11,044 nucleotides of DNA from Treponema sp. (GTDB lineage Bacteria; Spirochaetota; Spirochaetia; Treponematales; Breznakiellaceae), in NCBI GenBank assembly GCA_009785045.1, contig WQXC01000053.1:1-11044 (forward strand), given 5' to 3'. A model generated the notes under the pieces. That model was given only the letters and a program-made list of their open reading frames with translations. It did not search any database and had not been told where the DNA came from. The translations under genes and the position numbers were made by a program. Position 1 is the first letter of the stretch. Every line of letters starts with the position of its first letter. Of this stretch, positions 1 through 6,868 are shown piece by piece.

Positions 1-707
1 ATTTCATAGACGGCTATTGGGTCAATTCCCGCAAAGGGCTCGTCTAGAAGCAGGAACTTTGGCTCAGTGGCAAGAGCGCGGGCAATTTCTGTACGGCGGC
101 GTTCTCCGCCGGAAAGGGTATAGCCAAATTGCGAGCGTATTCGCCCTATGCCAAACTCTTCCAGCAGGCTTTCCAGTCTTTCCTTTTTTTGGTCCAAATC
201 GATGTCCTGCCGGCTTTCCAAAATTGCCCAGATATTCTGCTCAACTGTTAGTTTTCTAAAAATTGACGCTTCCTGCGGAAGATAAGCTATACCCATTCTT
301 GCACGGCGGTACATCGGTTTATTTGTTATATCGATATCGTCCATTGTGACAATTCCATTGGTAGGCTGATAAAAACCTACAATCATGTAAAAGATCGTTG
401 TTTTACCTGCTCCATTGGGACCCAATAAACCTGCTACTTCGCCGTTTTTCATCGAAAAGCTTACGCCTTTTACAACTGATTTTTTTCCGAAACTTTTATA
501 TAGATTGGATACGCCAAGTGTATGTTCTTCATGTACCCTCTCTGTTTTTTTTGAAGCTTCCAGTTCTGCAGATTTTTTCTCGGCATCTGCTTCGTCAAGA
601 TCGAACTGGTATTTTGTTAATGAAGCGGTCAGGATAGCTGATAATACATCTCCTGCGATTTCTGTTTCTGTGGTTTTTTGCTTTGAAAGACTTAAGTTTT
701 CTTCCAT
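1..707 (-). CDS. lptB: LptB, ATPase of the LptBFG lipid export transporter (3' end cut by window)
   Basis: ABC-transporter ATPase that powers extraction of lipopolysaccharide-type glycolipid from the inner membrane and its transfer to LptC and LptA. 235 codons are visible and the C-terminus lies beyond position 1. Visible motifs: Walker A GPNGAGKT (residues 96-103), Q-loop LPQEASIF (Q145), signature LSGGERRR (198-205), and Walker B FLLLDEP (218-224) followed by FAGIDPIAVYE. The Q-loop and post-Walker B wording is diagnostic of LptB rather than a generic ABC ATPase. The start at 707 lies 4 nt after the lptA stop. An in-frame TGA lies just upstream, and there is no ATG, GTG or TTG in frame before residue 87, so the charged N-terminal extension of about 65 residues before the ABC core seems real. 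No clear Shine-Dalgarno is seen, so coupling to lptA is likely. Family assignment is very secure. Confidence 0.95.
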   Translation of the reverse strand, partial: MEENLSLSKQKTTETEIAGDVLSAILTASLTKYQFDLDEADAEKKSAELEASKKTERVHEEHTLGVSNLYKSFGKKSVVKGVSFSMKNGEVAGLLGPNGAGKTTIFYMIVGFYQPTNGIVTMDDIDITNKPMYRRARMGIAYLPQEASIFRKLTVEQNIWAILESRQDIDLDQKKERLESLLEEFGIGRIRSQFGYTLSGGERRRTEIARALATEPKFLLLDEPFAGIDPIAVYE

Positions 708-711
708 ACGA

Positions 712-1323
712 TTAATTCATTATTGTTCCTGATACGGAACCTTCCATGATGACGTCATCAGTGTCCAAATCTACGCGTATTCTGTCTGCGCGAAACTCAT
801 CATCACTTTTATAAACTACCGGGAATCCCGATAAATCCAGAAGTTTTTCCTGACGGTGATAAATTGCGTATTCTGAACGGCAGACCATGTCGTCTTTGAA
901 CAAGCGTACGGAAATTTGAAAAACTGTAATTTCATTTATATCATCATATTCGATAAACCGCCCTCTTGCTACAATCTCGTTTTCTCTGTCTTCGAGAGTT
1001 GAGTTGCCTTCAAGGCGCGCAATTTTTAATTTGCGGTCGTACTGGAGTCTGTCTGTATAGAATAAAATATCTTTGCCTTCTTCATGTCCCCAGACATTAC
1101 CTACGCAATTTATAAATTGGTTATCGTCTCCCTGAATTTCAATTCTGTCTGCGCGAAGAAGCAGATTGTCGGATCTTACTTCTGCGTTTCCGATTAATAT
1201 TGTCGATTCCCGTCCCAGCGCTCTGGAGCCGGACATTCTGTCTGCTTTGAAAGTAAAAACTTCTGCGGCTAACGAAGAAATTAAAAAGAGAAAAATTGAG
1301 ATTAAAATAATTTGCTTTTTAAT
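712..1323 (-). CDS. lptA: LptA/OstA-like periplasmic lipid-transport protein, apparent ATT start
   Basis: Periplasmic beta-jellyroll protein forming the bridge that carries glycolipid from LptC towards the outer membrane. The body shows OstA-type repeated strands such as NLLLRADRIEIQGDD, ILFYTDRLQYDRKLKIARLEGN and EFRADRIRVDLDTDDVIMEGSVSG. The first ATG in frame (1236) falls inside the mature domain, after FTFKADR, and has no ribosome site. Upstream the frame stays open and encodes a textbook signal peptide, KKQIILISIFLFLISSLAA, with cleavage near residues 19-20. Its only plausible initiator is ATT at 1323-1321, 9 nt after GGAGG (1337-1333). With that start the protein has 203 residues, close to typical LptA size. 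It sits between lptC (115 nt upstream) and lptB (4 nt downstream). The family is secure. The ATT start is inferred from the SD and signal peptide. Confidence 0.87.
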   Translation of the reverse strand: MKKQIILISIFLFLISSLAAEVFTFKADRMSGSRALGRESTILIGNAEVRSDNLLLRADRIEIQGDDNQFINCVGNVWGHEEGKDILFYTDRLQYDRKLKIARLEGNSTLEDRENEIVARGRFIEYDDINEITVFQISVRLFKDDMVCRSEYAIYHRQEKLLDLSGFPVVYKSDDEFRADRIRVDLDTDDVIMEGSVSGTIMN

Positions 1324-1337
1324 ACTAATTATCCTCC
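1321..1337 (-). promoter_or_regulatory. Shine-Dalgarno and ATT initiation site of lptA
   Basis: GGAGG at 1337-1333 is followed after 9 nt by ATT (1323-1321), then AAA AAG CAA. This is the only strong ribosome site in the lptC-lptA gap, and the signal-peptide frame begins exactly here. No ATG, GTG or TTG is in frame between it and the ATG at 1236. ATT starts are rare and are best known from infC and pcnB of E. coli, where the codon makes initiation sensitive to IF3. Whether that control applies here is inference. Confidence 0.65.
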
Positions 1338-1364
1338 GTATTTACTTTATTCGCTGCTTCCTGG

Positions 1365-1393
1365 GCGCGCTACTCAGGCTAAAGCCTTCGCGC
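1365..1393 (-). repeat. Hairpin-forming inverted repeat in the lptC-lptA gap
   Basis: GCGCG (1365-1369) pairs with CGCGC (1389-1393). Inside it AGGCT (1376-1380) pairs with AGCCT (1383-1387) around AA, leaving a 6 nt versus 1 nt internal loop. A second small hairpin, CGTG-CGC-CACG, lies at 1417-1427. The block is more GC-rich than its surroundings and no reading frame is convincing here. It is not followed by a T-run on the minus strand, so it does not look like an intrinsic terminator. It may be an mRNA processing or stability element, or a dispersed intergenic repeat. Confidence 0.5.
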
Positions 1394-1438
1394 TTTCTCC
1401 ATCCTACTACACTTTACGTGCGCCACGACGCGTTGCTT

Positions 1439-2029
1439 TTATTCATCCTCACCGCTTAACGCGGTGCTTTCATCGTCGTCATGTATAAATGTTCCGCTGA
1501 CAACGCCGGAAAATTCAAAGGTGCGTCTGCGTGCATCTGCTCTAAGGCCAACACCTGTAAAACTTGTGCCGTTTTCTCTTAATACATTAACTTCGTCTTC
1601 TGTTCCTGTAGAAAGAATTCGCGGATCATCTCTCCAATCAAGCAGTTCTGTTTCTATAATAATATCTTCAGATTCAACTTCCAGGCTGACCCCGACTGTC
1701 ATCACAATATCGCCGGTTTCTATATCTACCGATGCATTTCCTGCTTTTCCTGTAACATTTACTTCTTCGCCGCGTTCTCCGTACTGCTCAAAAATAAAAT
1801 TTTGCAGCTTCATAAGCCCTTGTTTTTCGTAACGTTCTGCGCGCTCTGCCTGAAACCGCGCTATCGGATCTGCCGACCTTACCCGAACGTATTCAACGTT
1901 TTCCATTACCAGATCCGGCAGTTCTCTTTCTGAAGATCCGGTTTCCCCGTAATCAAACGTACAAGACATTGTAACGAGAAAAACCAATATCAGCGCTGTC
2001 CCAAAAACGGGACTTATTTTTCTTTTCAT
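1439..2029 (-). CDS. lptC: LptC-like protein, predicted lipoprotein
   Basis: LptC accepts glycolipid from the LptBFG complex and hands it to LptA. The 196 residues match the usual LptC length of about 190. After the N-terminus come the LptC-type segments: a beta-rich start (LPDLVMENVEYVRVRSADP), then RAERYEKQGLMKLQNFIFEQY, GDIVMTVGVSLEVESEDIIIETELLDW and the C-terminal FTGVGLRADARRRTFEFSG. The N-terminus MKRKISPVFGTALILVFLVTMSC ends in a spirochaete-style relaxed lipobox with Cys23, so the protein may be lipid-anchored rather than held by a transmembrane helix as in E. coli. Its ATG shares ATGA with the pyrG stop, and the purine-rich end of pyrG (AAGAAGAAGAAA) may serve as its ribosome site. 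The C-terminus is acidic. Identity rests on fold-like sequence pattern and on its position before lptA and lptB. Confidence 0.85.
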   Translation of the reverse strand: MKRKISPVFGTALILVFLVTMSCTFDYGETGSSERELPDLVMENVEYVRVRSADPIARFQAERAERYEKQGLMKLQNFIFEQYGERGEEVNVTGKAGNASVDIETGDIVMTVGVSLEVESEDIIIETELLDWRDDPRILSTGTEDEVNVLRENGTSFTGVGLRADARRRTFEFSGVVSGTFIHDDDESTALSGEDE

Positions 2030-3651
2030 TTCTTCTTCTTAATTGCGGTGATAAAACCTTTAAATAGGGGAGCTGCCGCAGTTGGTTTGGATTTAAATTC
2101 CGGATGAAATTGAACGCCGACACCCCACGGGTGAATTTCATTTGGCCACTCAACGCAGTCAACCAAAGTGCCGCCCGCCGTTTCGGCGTTAGGAGTTAGA
2201 GCCGCCAGTTTTAAACCTGATTTTACCATTTCATCACGGTACTGATTTGAAAATGCATAGCGATGACGGTGTCGTTCTATAATTTTCTTTTCTCCGTAAG
2301 CTGCCATAATATGCGTACCGTCTTCGTTCACCGATTCAATTGCTCCAAGCCGTATAGTTTCCGAACTTACAACAGCGCGTTTAGTATTGGGAGAAAATTC
2401 CGCAGAATCGGCATCGTTCCAGTTTAAAGCGCTGCGCGCCCAATCAACTATCATTGCATGCATTCCAAGGCAGATACCAAGGTACGGTTTTTTGTTTGTT
2501 CTTGCCCATGCTGCTGCTTTTACCATGCTGTTGATTCCGCCTTCGCTCATGTCTGCATTGCAAACCATGCCGCCGGATACAAGTATTCCGTCTACGCTGC
2601 CTCCGGCTGCTTTGTCTCCGAAAATTGCGTTTATATCTCCTGTTTCCAGAGCGGAAGAATCTATTTTTACAAGTTCTGTTTCTACACCGCATTCAAGACT
2701 TGCATGGAACAGCGCTTCCAAAAGCGAGGTGTATGTATCATGCGTTTCCATGTAATTTCCGACAATGCCTATTCGTATCAAGTTCTTTCTTGCGGAAAAA
2801 AGTTTCATTACCGAATGCCATGGACTCATGTCGGTGTGGCGGATTTCTACGCCCATTTTTCTTAGAAGCACCTGATCCAGTTTTTGATCAGAAAAGACGA
2901 GCGGTATCTGATAAATTGTTGTATCAATGTTAGGTGAAGTTAACACCGCATCAATATCAACATTTGTAAATTGCGCAATTTTTCTGCTGGTAGGCTCATC
3001 CAGCATTACTGGAGAACGGCATATAAGTATATCCGGCTGAATCCCCATCTCCTGCATTGATTTAACCGAATGCTGAGTGGGTTTGGTTTTTAATTCTCCG
3101 CCGGCTACTTCCGGAATCAAGGTCAGATGTACGGACAAAGCATTTGTTCTGCCGTATTCATGAATCATCTGGCGGGCGGCTTCCAGGAAAGGAATCGATT
3201 CGATATCACCGACTGTTCCGCCGATTTCGATTATTACAACATCAGTGGTGTTTTCTTCTTTGGCTACGGCTATAATTCTGCTTTTTATTTCGTCAGTTAT
3301 ATGAGGTATAACCTGAACGCACCTGCCCTGGTATTGTCCTTCGCGTTCTTTGCGAATTACAGATTCATAAACCTGCCCTGTGGTTATTGAATTTGCCTGG
3401 CTTAAGCGCCCTTTTGTAAACCGGGCATAATTACCCAAATCAAGGTCAGTTTCCGCCCCATCGTCTGTCACATAAATCTCGCCATGCTGAAACGGGCTCA
3501 TTGTTCCTGCATTCACATTAATATAGGGGTCGCATTTAACCATCCGGACATTAAGCCCCCTGCTTTCCAGCAGAGCGCCGATGGAAGAGGCTGCAACACC
3601 TTTACCTAAACTGGAACAAACGCCGCCTGAGACGAAAATAAACTTGTTCAT
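2026..3651 (-). CDS. pyrG: CTP synthase
   Basis: Cytosolic enzyme making CTP from UTP, ATP and glutamine. Its 541 residues match the normal length. The N-terminal synthetase domain (about 1-270) has IFVSGGVCSSLGKG (5-18), DPYINVNAGTMSPFQHGE (41-58), DDGAETDLDLG (63-73) and ELKTKPTQHSVK (186-197). The class I glutaminase domain (about 290-537) has the nucleophile Cys394 in LGICLGMH and the His516/Glu518 pair in GVQFHPEF, plus ERHRHRY (459-465). All catalytic residues are present. One oddity is the glutaminase oxyanion/lid segment, usually PGGFGxRGxEGK, which here reads SGGMVCNADMSEGG (359-372), longer and without the conserved Arg-Gly. The start at 3651 matches the family N-terminus exactly but has no Shine-Dalgarno. 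The stop overlaps lptC by ATGA, so cotranslation with the lpt genes is likely. Confidence 0.98.
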   Translation of the reverse strand: MNKFIFVSGGVCSSLGKGVAASSIGALLESRGLNVRMVKCDPYINVNAGTMSPFQHGEIYVTDDGAETDLDLGNYARFTKGRLSQANSITTGQVYESVIRKEREGQYQGRCVQVIPHITDEIKSRIIAVAKEENTTDVVIIEIGGTVGDIESIPFLEAARQMIHEYGRTNALSVHLTLIPEVAGGELKTKPTQHSVKSMQEMGIQPDILICRSPVMLDEPTSRKIAQFTNVDIDAVLTSPNIDTTIYQIPLVFSDQKLDQVLLRKMGVEIRHTDMSPWHSVMKLFSARKNLIRIGIVGNYMETHDTYTSLLEALFHASLECGVETELVKIDSSALETGDINAIFGDKAAGGSVDGILVSGGMVCNADMSEGGINSMVKAAAWARTNKKPYLGICLGMHAMIVDWARSALNWNDADSAEFSPNTKRAVVSSETIRLGAIESVNEDGTHIMAAYGEKKIIERHRHRYAFSNQYRDEMVKSGLKLAALTPNAETAGGTLVDCVEWPNEIHPWGVGVQFHPEFKSKPTAAAPLFKGFITAIKKKK

Positions 3652-3659
3652 GTAGTATA

Positions 3660-3688
3660 AGTATGGTGAATTTATAAGAGAAATTCAA
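3660..3688 (-). promoter_or_regulatory. Candidate promoter of pyrG-lptC-lptA-lptB
   Basis: On the minus strand TTGAAT (3688-3683) and CATACT (3665-3660) are separated by exactly 17 nt. Each hexamer matches the sigma-70 consensus at 4 of 6 positions. Only 8 nt separate the -10 box from the pyrG ATG, so transcription would begin at or just before the start codon. This fits the lack of a Shine-Dalgarno. Other AT-rich pairings are possible, and it has not been tested. Confidence 0.4.
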
Positions 3689-3712
3689 GTAAACAACTAT
3701 ACATTAATATCT

Positions 3713-3788
3713 GGTTTGGGTGTGTAAACTTGCCCCCTTATGCTCGGGAATATACTCGCCTAAGGGGGTCAATTTCCACACCCAAACC
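3713..3788. repeat. 76-bp imperfect palindrome with 28-bp arms between orf273 and pyrG
   Basis: The left arm (3713-3740) and right arm (3761-3788) match at 24 of 28 positions. The outer 12 bp (GGTTTGGGTGTG / CACACCCAAACC) and inner 8 bp (CCCCCTTA / TAAGGGGG) are perfect. The 8 bp between these blocks carry four mismatches, one of which is a G-U pair in minus-strand RNA. The central 20 bp contain CTCG twice. It begins 8 nt after the stop of the upstream gene and ends about 60 nt before the pyrG ATG. No U-tract follows on the minus strand, so it is a poor intrinsic terminator. It may be a structured RNA, a paired operator, or a MITE-like repeat. No clean target-site duplication abuts it. Confidence 0.75.
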
Positions 3789-3796
3789 TCACATCA

Positions 3797-4591
3797 TTAA
3801 CATATACATTCTAGTAATTTCGCTTCTTCCCCATCGGAAAGTTCACCAGGCAGGATTAATGGGTAGTTCTGGGTTGGCGGCAGCAAAAAGCCTGCTTCCA
3901 GAAACTGATTAAAAAGCGTTTCCCATTCCTGCGATGAGGTTTTCTTTTTTAATGACAGGTATATCCCCTGCCTTTGCCATATTGATGAGGTGTTTTTCAA
4001 CGTTTTTGCGACTTGCGGCAGCTTTGGATTTGCGCGTTCCTTTGCAGCGAGAATATCGTACACTCCGCGGGCAGCAACGGCAAAAAGGATTGGCGAAAGC
4101 GCATCGTTTTGCGGTAGCTGCGCAAGTAAATCTTTTTCCTGCGCTGATCCTGTTTTTGCAGCGACTACGCACAAACCCAATGGCAGTCCATCGCGCCATG
4201 TTTGGACACCAGGCAGAATTGGTATAAAAAAGGGAGAGTCATTAACAGACAAAGGTTTTTCCGGATTCTCATAAGGCCGCCAAAGTTTTACTGCGCCGGA
4301 ATTAAATAATGCTGTAAGTTCCTGCGGCGGCGCGGCATAGAAACGGAAGCTAAACCCGGGAAAAAGTTTTAAAAGTGATTTTAAATAACGTCCTTCTGTA
4401 AAATGCGGAAAAGGAGCGTACAACCCGCGGGACGCTGTATTTTTTAATTCGCGTAACAAGTTCTGCGGGGTGTGCCCCAGAATTGCCGCGCCGCCATTTA
4501 GCCAAAGATCGACCAAACGTCTTCCGTCCGCCAGATAGAGACGGTAACCTCTTGCGCGCAATACATCAGGTATATTTCTCATATTATTCAT
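3797..4591 (-). CDS. Shortened class III aminotransferase-like protein, function unknown
   Basis: Not a gene I can name. With the start at 4591 it has 264 residues. The N-terminal part (RGYRLYLADGRRLVDLWLNGGAAILGH) resembles the opening strand-helix of class III PLP-dependent aminotransferases, where a DGxxYxDxxxGxGxxxLGH pattern is typical. The C-terminal part (GIYLSLKKKTSSQEWETLF... then LILPGELSDGEEAKL) resembles their small domain. The family is usually about 400-450 residues. Here the middle is compressed, and I see no convincing PLP-binding lysine motif, so transaminase activity is doubtful. The start is ambiguous: ATG 4591 lies 4 nt after the uvrD stop with GAGG 12 nt upstream, while ATG 4618 would overlap uvrD by 23 nt and ATG 4582 is also possible. 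It is translated right after uvrD. It could be a fold-retaining scaffold or an old degenerate paralogue. Confidence 0.72.
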   Translation of the reverse strand: MNNMRNIPDVLRARGYRLYLADGRRLVDLWLNGGAAILGHTPQNLLRELKNTASRGLYAPFPHFTEGRYLKSLLKLFPGFSFRFYAAPPQELTALFNSGAVKLWRPYENPEKPLSVNDSPFFIPILPGVQTWRDGLPLGLCVVAAKTGSAQEKDLLAQLPQNDALSPILFAVAARGVYDILAAKERANPKLPQVAKTLKNTSSIWQRQGIYLSLKKKTSSQEWETLFNQFLEAGFLLPPTQNYPLILPGELSDGEEAKLLECIC

Positions 4592-4595
4592 TATA

Positions 4596-6866
4596 TTAGC
4601 TGTCCTCAACTTTTTCATAGGCTCTGCCCTGTATTTCGCTTAAAAAACGCGAATCTTTTCCTGAGTCAAAACGAACGCGGACAACAGGACCATCGTCGCT
4701 GCCATTTATTTCCATGACTGCGCCGTATCCGTAATCTTCGTGAAAAAGCCGCTGCCCTCTGCGCCAGCCTGCGCGTTTTTCTAGTTCTTTGTTAACAGCG
4801 CTGCTCGGTGTAATCATATTTTGCGTATTCAGCGGATTAAAGGTTCTTCGCGGTATCTTTATTAAACCATCATGTTTTTCGTTCCAGGTCATATTTACAA
4901 CCTGCAGACAGCTTTTATCAATCTCGTGCAGAAACAGCGATGGCTGCATTTGCGCAGTTCTTCCGTACATTCGCCGCTCGGCGCATGATGTCAGATAGAG
5001 TTCATCCATAGCGCGTGTGGCTCCAACATAAAACAGCCGCCGTTCTTCTTCAAGTTCATCATCTTTTTTATCTTCTCTTGGAAAGATACCCTGTTCAAGA
5101 CCTGTCATGATTACATGTTTAAATTCCAAACCTTTTGTATTGTGAAAAGTTATCAACGTTACCGCATCCTGCGGATCATCCTGATTGCTTATTTTCTCTT
5201 CCATGGAGCGATCCAGTTCGATGTTTTCCAGAAACTCCAATAGTCCTTCGTTATTATTTTTATAGTCACTTGCTGCATTTAATAATTCCTGCAAGTTGCC
5301 TAGTTTGGAATTCCCTGTAATTTCATCCTGCATTTTATGATATTCGGCAATTCCGGAAGTAATTAATAATTGTTCAATACAGACAGAAAGCCCTTCGCCG
5401 GATCTTAATTCTTTAGAATCTTTTTTCTTTTTTACTGTGCCTTTGTGCCTCTGTGTGAGGTCTTCGGAAAGAGTAACCCTGGCATCCTCTATAACTTTAA
5501 AAAATTCATCCAGTCCTTTGCGCGCTTTTTTGGAGATCTCCAATTTACTGCCTGCTTCTATTAAATCAATGCCGTCGTCAATCGCAGTATCTACGATTTT
5601 ATCTATTGTGACGCTTCCTGCGCCTCTTGCCGGTTTATTCACAACCCTTCGAAATGCTACTTCATCGCGAGGATTTACCAGAAACGACAATAATGCAATC
5701 GCATCTTTAATTTCTTCCCGTTCGTAAAATTTTAACGAACCAACAATGCGGTACGGAATCCCCTTGCGTAAAAACATTGTTTCAAATCCGGCAGATTGTG
5801 CATTAGTACGGTATAGAATCGCCCAGTCTGACCATACAGTATTTTTCTTTTTTACCGAACTTTTTATTTTATCTGCGCAAAACGCTACTTCTTCGTCCTG
5901 ATCTTTCAAATAAATAAGCACCGGCAAAGGTCCGTTCCCTTTTTCTGCGTGCAGTGTTTTTCCAAGCCGTCCGCGGTTATAGTCCACTACAGAAGAAGCG
6001 GCTTGCAGAATGGGAGTAGTGGAGCGATAATTTTGCTCAAGCCGGATTACATCTGCGCCGGAAAAGCGTTCCGGAAACTCTAAAATGTTTTTTACTTCTG
6101 CACCGCGAAAACGATAAATAGACTGATCGTCATCGCCTACTACGCATACATATGTATTTGGACCGCATAATTCCTTAAGAAGCTGGAACTGCGCCACGTT
6201 CGCATCCTGATACTCATCTACCATTATTACCGAAAACCGGTCTCTGAAACGCTGCGCTGTTTCCGGCTGGCTGCGAAGAATCTCCACTGGTTTTTTTATT
6301 AAGTCACCGAAATCAACATTGCCAATTTGCGCCAAACGCTCTTCGTACCGCTTGTAGACATCGCGAAATTTTTTATGGTGATCTATTATTGCAAGCTCAG
6401 GATCATCCGGAGACAGAAAATAATCCTTAGCACGCGAAATATTGTGCGCAAAATGCCTTACTTCTGGTTTTGGAGTATTTTCCATAATGGACGAAAGAAG
6501 AGATGTGACATCATCATCATCGTAAATAACAAAGTTTGAATTCAAACCTGCCTGACTCCCGTTGCGGCGCAAGAACCATGCTCCAAACGAGTGAAAGGTG
6601 CGCAGCATAGCGTCACCTGCCCGCGAATCAATCTGTCGGGCGCGCTCTGCCATTTCCCTTGCCGCCTTGTTGGTAAATGTCACTGCAAGAATCGAACGCG
6701 GATCCATTCCTTTTTCGCCTATTAAATAGGCAATCTTGGTAGTTATAACTCTTGTCTTTCCCGAACCTGCGCCTGCAAGTATTAAAAGCGGTTTTCCCGT
6801 ATGTAAAACAGCCCGCCGTTGTTCAGGGTTAAGAGGTTCAAGACAGGAATGGACAGATGGCTGCAT
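4596..6866 (-). CDS. uvrD: UvrD/PcrA-family superfamily 1A DNA helicase
   Basis: ATP-driven 3'-5' DNA helicase of the UvrD/PcrA/Rep family, acting in repair and replication restart. 756 residues from this start, the usual size. Motifs in order: Q-motif LNPEQRRAV (12-20), Walker A AGAGSGKT (31-38), Ia TFTNKAA (63-69), II VDEYQDAN (216-223), III GDDDQSIYRFRGA (244-256), IV QNYRST (278-283), V ITFHNTKGLEF (572-582), VI EEERRLFYVGATRA (606-619). The C-terminal tail WRRGQRLFHEDYGYGAVMEI fits the PcrA/UvrD Tudor-like domain, so PcrA or UvrD is likelier than Rep. ATG 6866 is 2 nt after the stop of the hydrolase gene and gives the standard N-terminus. ATG 6908 would add 14 atypical residues. A Lys-rich stretch of about 20 residues (471-490) inside domain 2B seems inserted. 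No Shine-Dalgarno is visible, so coupling is expected. Confidence 0.96.
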   Translation of the reverse strand: MQPSVHSCLEPLNPEQRRAVLHTGKPLLILAGAGSGKTRVITTKIAYLIGEKGMDPRSILAVTFTNKAAREMAERARQIDSRAGDAMLRTFHSFGAWFLRRNGSQAGLNSNFVIYDDDDVTSLLSSIMENTPKPEVRHFAHNISRAKDYFLSPDDPELAIIDHHKKFRDVYKRYEERLAQIGNVDFGDLIKKPVEILRSQPETAQRFRDRFSVIMVDEYQDANVAQFQLLKELCGPNTYVCVVGDDDQSIYRFRGAEVKNILEFPERFSGADVIRLEQNYRSTTPILQAASSVVDYNRGRLGKTLHAEKGNGPLPVLIYLKDQDEEVAFCADKIKSSVKKKNTVWSDWAILYRTNAQSAGFETMFLRKGIPYRIVGSLKFYEREEIKDAIALLSFLVNPRDEVAFRRVVNKPARGAGSVTIDKIVDTAIDDGIDLIEAGSKLEISKKARKGLDEFFKVIEDARVTLSEDLTQRHKGTVKKKKDSKELRSGEGLSVCIEQLLITSGIAEYHKMQDEITGNSKLGNLQELLNAASDYKNNNEGLLEFLENIELDRSMEEKISNQDDPQDAVTLITFHNTKGLEFKHVIMTGLEQGIFPREDKKDDELEEERRLFYVGATRAMDELYLTSCAERRMYGRTAQMQPSLFLHEIDKSCLQVVNMTWNEKHDGLIKIPRRTFNPLNTQNMITPSSAVNKELEKRAGWRRGQRLFHEDYGYGAVMEINGSDDGPVVRVRFDSGKDSRFLSEIQGRAYEKVEDS
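5434..5459. repeat. Imperfect short tandem repeat inside the helicase gene
   Basis: The plus strand shows TGTGCCTTT, TGTGCCTC and TGTGTGAG in succession, an imperfect run of 8-9 bp units next to an A/T-homopolymer-rich stretch (5421-5433). It encodes the TQRHKGTV start of the Lys-rich segment at helicase residues 471-490. From memory it resembles short dispersed repeats of the CTCTGTGCCTCTGTG kind found between genes in many bacteria. That likeness is unverified. Confidence 0.4.
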
Positions 6867-6868
6867 AA

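Noticed and set aside
398..732. Two overlapping plus-strand open frames
   Set aside because: They are antisense to the well-conserved lptB coding region and have no ribosome site or recognisable motif.
712..1236. lptA starting at ATG 1236
   Set aside because: It would remove the signal peptide and the first strand of the domain, and no Shine-Dalgarno precedes it.
2458..2865. 135-residue plus-strand open frame
   Set aside because: It lies wholly inside pyrG on the opposite strand. The product is Cys/Phe-rich with no motif, typical of an antisense shadow.
3713..3788. Reading the palindrome as a Rho-independent terminator of the upstream gene
   Set aside because: The stem is much longer than usual, has a 20-nt loop, and is followed by AGATATTAATG on the minus strand rather than a U-run.
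3652..3796. Bacillus-type pyrG control by reiterative G addition and attenuation
   Set aside because: The candidate start region has no GGGC-type initially transcribed sequence, and the hairpin lies upstream of the likely promoter.
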